12,001 bases of DNA from Thiobacillus sp. UBA6918 (GTDB taxonomy: Bacteria; Pseudomonadota; Gammaproteobacteria; Burkholderiales; Thiobacillaceae): positions 1 through 12,001 of the forward strand of contig DKAU01000060.1 of assembly GCA_002450925.1 (NCBI GenBank), given 5' to 3'. How positions within the stretch are numbered: the first letter of the stretch is position 1; the number at the start of each line of letters is the position of its first letter. Below are positions 7,440-12,001 of the stretch, one piece after another. The notes beneath the pieces are model-generated. The model ran no database searches and was not told the origin of the DNA. It worked only from the letters and a program-made list of their open reading frames with translations. Both the position numbers and the translations under genes were made by a program.

Positions 7440-8762
7440 TTATTTGTTGAAGTAGCGGTCAGTTTCGGCCTTGATGATCTTGGACATCAAGAGCAGTGCA
7501 ATCAGGTTGGGTAGAGCCATCAGTCCGTTCATGAGATCCGAGAAATTCCAGACAAACTCAAGCTTCATCATGGCGCCGATTATGACAGCTGTCACGAATA
7601 CGACCCGATAAATGCGGATGGAGCGCGTGCCTGCCAAATACTCAACGGCTTTTTCTCCGTAGTAACTCCAGCCAAGCAGCGTTGAATAGGCAAACAGGGC
7701 GGTGGCAATCGCGACCAGTATTTCACCTGCCGGCCCCAGTGTTTCGGCAAAGCTCAGACTGGTTAGCTGGGCCGCCCCCACGCCTTCGGTCCAGGGCGTT
7801 GCGGTCAGGATGACCAATGCGGTCATGCTGCAAACAACCAGCGTATCGATGAAGGTCTGCGTCATGCTGACCAGCGCCTGCTTGACCGGGTCGTCTGTAC
7901 GAGCGGCCGCTGCAGCAATAGGGGCGGAGCCGAGACCGGATTCGTTGGAGAACACGCCGCGTGCCACGCCGTACCGGATTGCGGCAGCAACAGCCGCACC
8001 TGCGAAGCCGCCTCCCGCAGCAATCGGGGTGAAGGCATGATGAAAAATCAGCGACAGGGCATTGGGGATTTCATTTGCATTGATTGCCAGAACCAAGAGG
8101 GCTGCTGCGACATAGCCGAGGATCATGAAGGGCACCAGAACAGAGGTGAAGCGACCGATGGAACGGATGCCGCCCAAAATCACGAGGCCGGTCAGCAACA
8201 TCAGCACAACCCCGGTAACCCAAGGCTCTATGTTGAATGCGGATTCAAAAATTCCGGCAACGGCATTGGCTTGAGTCATGTTGCCTATGCCAAATGTGGC
8301 AAGGGCGGTAAATAGAGCGAAGAGCCAGCCCAGAACGGGCAGGTTGCAGCCCTTTGCCAGGTAATACATCGGGCCGCCGCGCATGCCGTGTTCGCCATGT
8401 TCGCGGTATTTCACCGCCAGCACGGCCTCGGCATATTTTGTGGCCATGCCAACCAGGCCGGTCATCCACATCCAGAACACTGCGCCCGGTCCGCCCAGGG
8501 TGATGGCGGTGGCGACTCCGACGATATTGCCGATACCGACGGTTGCTGCCAACGCGGTCATCAGGGCAGCGAAATGGCTGATATCGCCTGCGTGTCCCTG
8601 ATCCTTGTGAAAAATCAGTTTCAATGCATGCGGCAATGCTCGAAACTGCATGCCTTTAAGGAGAATTGTCAGATAGAGGCCGGTTCCGACCAGCAAGAAC
8701 AGCATGGGTGGACCCCAAACCCAACCAGATAAAGTTGAAACCAGCGATTCGATGGCCTGCAT
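7440..8762 (-). CDS. Sodium:alanine symporter, AGCS family
   Basis: This 440-residue inner-membrane protein of the alanine/glycine:cation symporter family imports small neutral amino acids with Na+. Family signatures are clear: ISHFAALMTALAATVGIGNI (61-80), GGPGAVFWMWMTGLVGMATK (90-109), the charged loop with HGMRGGPMYYLAKG (125-138) and FSNESGLGSAPIAAAAA (271-287). The length is normal. The start at 8762 is supported by a strong AAGGGGAG ribosome-binding site 4 bases away. A second Na+-coupled amino-acid transporter follows 10 bp downstream and is probably co-transcribed. Two unrelated Na+ symporters in one unit suggest co-ordinated amino-acid uptake. The exact substrate (alanine, glycine or other) is inferred from the family. 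Confidence 0.95.
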   Translation of the reverse strand: MQAIESLVSTLSGWVWGPPMLFLLVGTGLYLTILLKGMQFRALPHALKLIFHKDQGHAGDISHFAALMTALAATVGIGNIVGVATAITLGGPGAVFWMWMTGLVGMATKYAEAVLAVKYREHGEHGMRGGPMYYLAKGCNLPVLGWLFALFTALATFGIGNMTQANAVAGIFESAFNIEPWVTGVVLMLLTGLVILGGIRSIGRFTSVLVPFMILGYVAAALLVLAINANEIPNALSLIFHHAFTPIAAGGGFAGAAVAAAIRYGVARGVFSNESGLGSAPIAAAAARTDDPVKQALVSMTQTFIDTLVVCSMTALVILTATPWTEGVGAAQLTSLSFAETLGPAGEILVAIATALFAYSTLLGWSYYGEKAVEYLAGTRSIRIYRVVFVTAVIIGAMMKLEFVWNFSDLMNGLMALPNLIALLLMSKIIKAETDRYFNK

Positions 8763-8793
8763 GATTCTCCCCTTATAAATATTGTGACTGAAG

Positions 8794-8799
8794 AGTATA
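8794..8799 (-). promoter_or_regulatory. Candidate -10 box for the amino-acid transporter operon
   Basis: TATACT on the minus strand lies 32 bp before the AGCS start and matches the sigma-70 -10 consensus at five of six positions. No recognisable -35 is found at 16-18 bp spacing, so an activator may be needed or the call may be wrong. Confidence 0.25.
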
Positions 8800-8969
8800 G
8801 CCGGAGATTCTGGCGAAGAGCGGCATTGCTGAGTTGTGGGGTTTCAGGATGTTTTGGAGGCTGAAATCTGTCAAGAAATTGCCAAAACCTGCCGGGAAAA
8901 GATGCTTAAGCAGAACGCGGGATTTTAGTCCAATGATTAAAAAGGGTTTTTTTGGCGTCAGAAACAGAA

Positions 8970-8975
8970 TATACT
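8970..8975 (+). promoter_or_regulatory. Candidate -10 box for the methionine-rich protein gene
   Basis: TATACT lies 75 bp before the ATG at 9051, which would give a leader of about 70 bases. The 17-bp-spaced -35 position holds only a T-run (8947-8952), while TTGGCG at 8952-8957 is too close. The element is therefore tentative. Confidence 0.3.
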
Positions 8976-9050
8976 GATATGTCCTGCTGGTTGCTTGTGT
9001 TTTGCCCTAATAACTTGACTGAAACTTACCCTGACTCAGGAGAAACCCAA

Positions 9051-9872
9051 ATGAAAATTGCAAAACTTACTGCTGCCTTGATGGCAGTTGTTGCCGTGCC
9101 TGTACTGGCCGAAGGCGCCGCTGCTTCTTCTGATGCCTGGGCGGCCAAGATGACTGATCCGGCCCAAAGCGCTGCTGCCATGAAAGACCCCAAGGCCTTT
9201 ACGCCCTGGATGGGAGCAATGATGGATCCCGCTACTGCCATGGCCATGAGCAACGCCATGATGAACCCCAATACTTCCATTCGTTATGCCTCAGGCATGA
9301 TGAATCCGGCCACCATGCAAAGCTACATGCAATTCATGGACCCTGCAGTGTATTCGCGTTGGATGGCTGCTGGCATGGACCCCAACTTCTACATGTCCAA
9401 CATGATGCCCTTCATGAATCCAGCCATGTACACCAACTGGATGAATGCTTCGATGAGCCCGGCTGCCATGAACATGATGATGGCTCCCATGAATCCGGCC
9501 ATGTACACCAACTGGATGATGGCCCCCATGAGCCCCGCTGCCATGAACACCATGATGGCCCCCATGAATCCTGGCATGTATAACAGCTGGGCGGCCGCAA
9601 CAACAAACCCAGCAACCTATGGCTCCTGGGGCGGCATGATGGCTCCCTGGATGGGCATGGCCGCACCGGCTACCGGCATGGTTGCGCCCATGACTGGCAT
9701 GATGGCCCCGGCTTCCGGCATGGTTGTTCCAGCCACCACCATGATGGCCCCTGCTGCCAATGCAATGGACCCCAATGCCTACATGAACATGATGCAGGGC
9801 TACAACCCCATGATGTTCATGGCGCCGATGATGCCCCAGGCACCTCAGCCAGCAGCGACCCCTGCCAAGTAA
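9051..9872 (+). CDS. Exported methionine-rich repeat protein
   Basis: The protein has 273 residues: a signal peptide (1-20, cleavage likely after VLA) and a low-complexity mature part. I count 59 Met (about 22%) and no Cys or His. The core is a 25-residue repeat beginning MNPAMYTNW at Met122, Met147 and (as MNPGMYNSW) Met172. It is preceded by looser MNP/MDP units from about residue 58. A second repeat type with GM and MMAP steps fills about 205-235, and Pro-rich residues end the chain. The start was chosen for its AGGAGA ribosome-binding site and signal peptide, over a longer frame. Such sequences are known to bind Cu(I) or to act as sacrificial methionine pools recycled by methionine sulfoxide reductase (for example MrpX of Azospira). 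Absence of His argues mildly for the oxidant-sink idea. The function here is unproven. Confidence 0.85.
   Translation: MKIAKLTAALMAVVAVPVLAEGAAASSDAWAAKMTDPAQSAAAMKDPKAFTPWMGAMMDPATAMAMSNAMMNPNTSIRYASGMMNPATMQSYMQFMDPAVYSRWMAAGMDPNFYMSNMMPFMNPAMYTNWMNASMSPAAMNMMMAPMNPAMYTNWMMAPMSPAAMNTMMAPMNPGMYNSWAAATTNPATYGSWGGMMAPWMGMAAPATGMVAPMTGMMAPASGMVVPATTMMAPAANAMDPNAYMNMMQGYNPMMFMAPMMPQAPQPAATPAK
9414..9596 (+). repeat. 75-bp in-frame tandem repeat in the methionine-rich gene
   Basis: Two nearly identical 75-bp units (9414-9488, 9489-9563) and a third, diverged and partial one (from 9564) each open with ATGAATCC and encode the 25-residue MNPAMYTNW unit. Because the period is a multiple of three, copy number can change without a frameshift. 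Differences are mostly third-position changes plus one short substituted patch (NAS against MAP), suggesting recent duplication. Confidence 0.85.
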
Positions 9873-9884
9873 ACGCAAAGACAG

Positions 9885-9902
9885 TCCCGGCTAGCGCCGG
9901 GG
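9885..9902 (+). other. GC-rich hairpin between the two exported-protein genes
   Basis: CCCGGC (9886-9891) pairs with GCCGGG (9896-9901) around the loop TAGC, 13 bp after the methionine-rich stop. No T-run follows, so it is not a standard terminator. It could stabilise the upstream mRNA end or partly attenuate transcription into the next gene. Confidence 0.45.
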
Positions 9903-9924
9903 CTGGTACGTTAGCGAAACGGAA

Positions 9925-10398
9925 ATGAACAGTAAAACCACCTTGAAACCTTTTGTAATGGCTGTCGGTTTAGGCTTTTCTGCGCTGAATGCGCAGGCGG
10001 CCGAACCTGTATCTGGCGAGCAGGCCAGCATCGCCGAACATTGCCTAAAGGTTGCCGGGCTCCAGGAAGCAAACGCGATCAAGGAGATGGCCAGGGAAAT
10101 GAGCCCGGATGTGATTCTCGACAAGGTGTTTTCTGCAGTCGCACCCGATTTTCAGAAGGCGATTCTTTCCAAACCCGCAGAGCCCGGCAAGCCGGTCAGG
10201 AAACCCGAAGCCATGCGTGAGCAAAAATACTTTCTGCCTGCGATAGCTACCATGGACATGCCTTTCAACTGGATAAGAGTGAGAGCGAACGGTCAGGTGA
10301 TCGAGCCTTCCGCAGATCCCAAAACATCCAATCCTGATTGGCAGAGGTTGGGCAAGGATCAGCAACAACAGGCAATGCCCGAATCACAGCGTTATTGA
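9925..10398 (+). CDS. Small exported protein of unknown function
   Basis: I do not recognise this 157-residue protein. It begins with a signal peptide (basic MNSKTTLK, hydrophobic core, likely cleavage after AQA at 25), so the mature part of about 132 residues should be periplasmic. It has one cysteine (Cys40), a probably helical region at about 30-85 and a hydrophilic Gln-rich end (QQQQ). No lipobox is present. The ATG at 9925 lies 52 bp after the methionine-rich gene in the same direction, with only a weak purine stretch (ACGGAA) before it. Co-transcription is plausible, but a GC hairpin lies between them. The stop is one base from the convergent 5-FCL stop. Alternative starts within the signal peptide are unlikely. 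The signal peptide and normal codon use make it a real gene with fair certainty. Confidence 0.7.
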   Translation: MNSKTTLKPFVMAVGLGFSALNAQAAEPVSGEQASIAEHCLKVAGLQEANAIKEMAREMSPDVILDKVFSAVAPDFQKAILSKPAEPGKPVRKPEAMREQKYFLPAIATMDMPFNWIRVRANGQVIEPSADPKTSNPDWQRLGKDQQQQAMPESQRY

Positions 10399-10399
10399 T

Positions 10400-10990
10400 T
10401 CAACAACGGATAAGGCCGTTTTCGGTCAGCACCATATCCATTTTTATGTCCCAGGTTTCAGCGGGCACTTTCTCCAGTTCCTGACAGGCGTAAGCAACGC
10501 CAATTAGCAACGGCTTGCGCCAGCGTTTGCGTGAGCGCAAGTAAGACAATGTCGAATCGTAATATCCGCCCCCCATGCCCAGTCTGCGGCCGGCGCGATC
10601 AAAGCCAACAAGGGGCATGAACATTACATCGAGCCAGCGCGCATTCATCAGATGTCTGGCATGGGGTTCGATGATTCCGTAGCGGTTGTGTGTCAGCTCG
10701 TGGGAGCCATCGAGCTTCGCAAAGCGCAATGGTTGTGCAACGCGGTTGGCGGTGATTGGGAGATAGCAGTCCTTGCCCATGTGCAGGGCCTGATTCAGCA
10801 AGGGCAGCACATCAAACTCCTCGCCCAGTGGCACATAAAAACTCCAGCGTTTGCCTTTCAGGAAAAGGCCGGCACGAAGCCCATGGCGCAATGCCCGTTT
10901 TACTGCGTGTTGGCGATAAGCAAACGATAGCGCAGAGCGCGCCGAGCGCGTTTTTTTACGGAGGGTTTTCTTGTCAGTTGCTGCAGTCAT
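10400..10990 (-). CDS. ygfA: 5-formyltetrahydrofolate cyclo-ligase
   Basis: This enzyme converts 5-formyl-THF to 5,10-methenyl-THF with ATP in the cytoplasm, returning stored folate to one-carbon metabolism. The 196-residue length is normal. A basic N-terminus with KKTLRKKTRSAR (7-18) resembles the family's nucleotide-binding start. VPLGEEFD (53-60) and PLVGFD (126-131) are recognisable. The signature LGMGGGYYD (137-145) is diagnostic. The ATG at 10990 is the only good start. Its GGGGAG ribosome-binding site overlaps the 3' closing stem of the 6S RNA immediately upstream. The zapA, ssrS and ygfA order is conserved in beta- and gammaproteobacteria, where ygfA can be co-transcribed with 6S RNA. 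The gene ends tail to tail with the unknown exported protein, one base apart. Confidence 0.95.
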   Translation of the reverse strand: MTAATDKKTLRKKTRSARSALSFAYRQHAVKRALRHGLRAGLFLKGKRWSFYVPLGEEFDVLPLLNQALHMGKDCYLPITANRVAQPLRFAKLDGSHELTHNRYGIIEPHARHLMNARWLDVMFMPLVGFDRAGRRLGMGGGYYDSTLSYLRSRKRWRKPLLIGVAYACQELEKVPAETWDIKMDMVLTENGLIRC

Positions 10991-10999
10991 GAGATAGTG

Positions 11000-11180
11000 C
11001 TCCCCGCCTGTGCCGTGCTTGTCAGCGGACTCTTGAACCGGGGTTCAAGATGGCTGCAGTCGAAGATGCTTTGGGCGCACAAGACGTGTTGCGCGCACAC
11101 CCACATCGAAATTGGCCGCGGCCTTGCACGTATGCATTGGTTCAGAGAAATTGCAGGCAAACTCGAACACCGCAGGGGGC
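11000..11180 (-). ncRNA. ssrS: 6S RNA
   Basis: 6S RNA mimics an open promoter and binds sigma-70 RNA polymerase in stationary phase. Its position between zapA and the 5-FCL gene is the classical one. On the minus strand the 5' end GCCCCCTGCGGTG (from 11180) can pair with the 3' segment CACAGGCGGGG (11012-11002), forming the terminal stem. The internal hairpin TTGAACCCCGGTTCAA (11049-11034 region) corresponds to the CUUGAACC/GGUUCAAG arm of the E. coli RNA. TTTCTCTGAACC falls on the 5' side of the central bubble. The predicted length is about 181 nt, as expected. The ends are estimated from pairing and from the -10 box, so allow a few bases either way. I judged this by eye, without a covariance model. 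Confidence 0.88.
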
Positions 11181-11186
11181 GAATCA

Positions 11187-11192
11187 AGTTTA
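11187..11192 (-). promoter_or_regulatory. Candidate -10 box of the 6S RNA promoter
   Basis: TAAACT on the minus strand ends 7 bases before the predicted 6S RNA 5' end at about 11180, the right distance for sigma-70. It lies in the 45-bp gap after the zapA stop. The expected -35 region (about 11210-11215, TACGAT) is weak. Confidence 0.45.
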
Positions 11193-11225
11193 ACAGAAGC
11201 TTTGCTGTGATCGTAGCGTCGCGAA

Positions 11226-11540
11226 TCAGGGTTGATCGAAAAGCTTGTCCTGGTCTGCCAGGGCATGATCCAACTCTGCTTCCATGGCCATGATCTTTTC
11301 GCGGTATTCGGGTTCACGGTTGTAGCCGACGCCGGAGGACAACAGTTCATGCGCTATGTTGAGGCCTGCCATCATGGCAATGCGCTCGACGCCGATCACC
11401 TTGCTGTTCTCGCGGATTGCACGCATCTTGCCATCGAGGTATTCCACGGCGGCGATCAATTCCGGTTCCTCTTCCTTGCTGCAGGGCACCTTGAAGGTGC
11501 GCCCCAACAGGTTGATTTCGATGGTGCGGGGTGCGGTCAT
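11226..11540 (-). CDS. zapA: Cell division protein ZapA
   Basis: ZapA binds FtsZ and bundles its filaments at the division site in the cytoplasm. The 104-residue protein has the family start with IEINLLGRTFKVPCSKEEE (7-25), a globular FtsZ-binding head. ERIAMMAGLNIAHELL (52-67) follows, then a C-terminal coiled-coil helix (about 78-101). The length matches the family. The start codon overlaps the upstream coiled-coil gene by 4 bp (ATGA on the minus strand). No purine-rich ribosome-binding site precedes it, so translation probably depends on coupling to that gene. The 6S RNA gene follows 45 bp downstream. Identification is secure from sequence and neighbourhood. Confidence 0.93.
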   Translation of the reverse strand: MTAPRTIEINLLGRTFKVPCSKEEEPELIAAVEYLDGKMRAIRENSKVIGVERIAMMAGLNIAHELLSSGVGYNREPEYREKIMAMEAELDHALADQDKLFDQP

Positions 11541-11731
11541 GAGCCGGGGAGGTTATCGATGAGGGTTTCGACCCGTGATTTGGCACTGTCCAGCTTGGTG
11601 TTGAGCAGCTTGAGTTTTTGCTGGGAGGCGGCCAGTTCCTGTCGCAGGTTCTGGTTTTCCTTGCGCAGGCGCTGGCACAACTCGGAAGCAAGCTGAATTT
11701 TCTGCGCCAGGGAGGCGAGTTCTTTGTCCAT
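11537..11731 (-). CDS. Small coiled-coil protein upstream of zapA (ZapB-like)
   Basis: This 64-residue protein is almost entirely one predicted coiled coil (about 3-60). It is rich in Leu, Gln, Lys and Glu, with heptad spacing in LCQRLRKENQNLRQELAASQ (18-37). Short proteins of this kind (family TIGR02449) are regularly encoded just before zapA in proteobacteria and resemble ZapB, a division-ring cross-linker that binds ZapA. The gene overlaps zapA by 4 bp, which supports joint action and stoichiometric synthesis. The start at 11731 has a modest GAGAG ribosome-binding site. Assignment as a true ZapB functional equivalent is inference; the gene itself is well supported. Confidence 0.82.
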   Translation of the reverse strand: MDKELASLAQKIQLASELCQRLRKENQNLRQELAASQQKLKLLNTKLDSAKSRVETLIDNLPGS

Positions 11732-11758
11732 TCAAGGATCTCTCAAGAGGTCATTAAA

Positions 11759-11789
11759 ACTATAACCCATCCGGGCAGCTTTTTGTCAT
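11759..11789 (-). promoter_or_regulatory. Candidate sigma-70 promoter of the zapA unit
   Basis: On the minus strand, ATGACA (11789-11784) and TATAGT (11764-11759) resemble -35 and -10 boxes, about 28 bp before the coiled-coil gene. The spacer is 19 bp, or 18 bp if TTATAG is taken as the -10, somewhat long. The -35 occupies the same bases as that of the divergent riboswitch promoter. Confidence 0.4.
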
Positions 11790-11809
11790 CCCTTTCGGCA
11801 GAGTAGAAT
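11783..11809 (+). promoter_or_regulatory. Candidate sigma-70 promoter of the cobalamin riboswitch transcript
   Basis: TTGTCA (11783-11788) and TAGAAT (11804-11809) each match the consensus at five of six positions, though the spacer is short (15 bp). Transcription would start at about 11816, directly at the first paired base of the riboswitch, which supports the call. Confidence 0.5.
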
Positions 11810-11816
11810 GCAGGCT

Positions 11817-12001
11817 TCAGGTGCCCTGGCCGACTTCTGGCGGCCAGGGTTAAACGGGAAACAGGTGATCGTCACTCACGACAAGCCTGTGCTGCCCCCG
11901 CAACGGTCAGCGCTAAACGGTTCATCACACACGCCACTGGGTTGATTTTCAGACTACGGGAAGGCGATGAACTTAAAGCGCAAGCCCGGATACCGGCCTG
12001 A
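11817..12001 (+). promoter_or_regulatory. Cobalamin (B12) riboswitch
   Basis: The conserved elements of the adenosylcobalamin-type aptamer appear in order. AGGTGCC comes near the 5' end (11819-11825), then TTAAACGGGAA (11840-11850), GCTGCCCCCGCAACGGT (11891-11907), GCCACTGG (11933-11940) and GGGAAGG (11958-11964). The B12 box AGCCCGGATACCGGCC is at 11983-11998. The outer stem P1 is TCAGG (11817-11821) with CCTGA (11997-12001), so the aptamer closes at the last base of the window. Such RNAs shut off B12 uptake (btuB-type receptors) or synthesis genes, or B12-independent isoenzymes, when cobalamin is plentiful. The expression platform and regulated gene lie to the right, outside the window. Confidence 0.93.

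Larger units (their letters stand above)
8763..9050. other. Divergent intergenic region with candidate promoters
   Basis: This 288-bp gene-free region lies between the minus-strand AGCS gene and the plus-strand methionine-rich gene, and must hold promoters for both directions. A minus-strand TATACT is at 8794-8799 and a plus-strand TATACT at 8970-8975. Neither has a convincing -35 at normal spacing. The plus-strand one is preceded by an A/T-rich run (AAAAAGGG then TTTTTTT at 8947-8953). An open reading frame extends upstream of the methionine-rich gene to a TTG at 8952, but the signal peptide and ribosome-binding site place the true start at 9051. I see no tRNA, small-RNA terminator or clear operator here. 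Confidence 0.5.

Noticed and set aside
8952..9050. Longer N-terminus of the methionine-rich protein from a TTG at 8952
   Set aside because: The extension would bury a clear signal peptide inside the protein. The ATG at 9051 has an AGGAGA ribosome-binding site at normal spacing.
9414..9596. The regular repeats as a CRISPR array
   Set aside because: The 75-bp units are contiguous, in frame and coding, with no unique spacers and no cas genes nearby.
9291..9878. A His/Gly-rich 195-residue minus-strand frame
   Set aside because: The histidines are simply CAT, the reverse complement of the ATG codons of the methionine-rich gene. There is no ribosome-binding site or signal peptide.
10405..10422. 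AACGG/CCGTT hairpin with short T-run as a terminator after the exported protein
   Set aside because: The stem is only 5 bp, the T-run is four bases, and it lies inside the 3' end of the convergent 5-FCL gene. It is too weak to call.

Overview
The window looks like ordinary chromosome of a moderate-GC proteobacterium, most probably a betaproteobacterium. The best clue is the minus-strand block near the right end: a small coiled-coil gene, zapA, 6S RNA and 5-formyltetrahydrofolate cyclo-ligase. This order is classical in beta- and gammaproteobacteria. I see no tRNA, rRNA, insertion sequence, phage gene or CRISPR array, and the species assignment is inference only.

Left block (1-5625, plus strand). 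The 3' part of ilvD (branched-chain amino acid synthesis) is followed at close spacing by two tandem paralogues of about 60% identity. Each has a degenerate and a canonical cyclic-nucleotide-binding domain followed by a rhodanese domain. An orphan ParA-type ATPase overlaps the second copy by 4 bp, and a putative Na+/H+ antiporter follows. The first clear intrinsic terminator lies after the antiporter (5600-5625), so this may be one transcription unit. The cNMP/cNMP/rhodanese pair with ParA is the best candidate here for a poorly described signalling module.

Middle block (5713-8762). A small periplasmic c-type cytochrome on the plus strand ends in a strong terminator. Facing it are two minus-strand Na+-coupled amino-acid transporter genes, one AGCS and one NSS/SNF, 10 bp apart and probably co-transcribed.

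Right-middle block (8763-10398). A 288-bp gene-free region separates the transporters from a plus-strand gene for an exported, extremely methionine-rich protein. It has 59 Met in 273 residues, no Cys or His, and 25-residue repeats. A small exported protein of unknown function follows.

Right block (10400-12001). On the minus strand, read right to left, come a ZapB-like coiled-coil gene, zapA, 6S RNA and 5-FCL. The 3' end of the 6S RNA practically abuts the 5-FCL ribosome-binding site. A cobalamin riboswitch starts divergently on the plus strand, and its closing stem ends exactly at the window edge. The B12-controlled gene therefore lies just outside.
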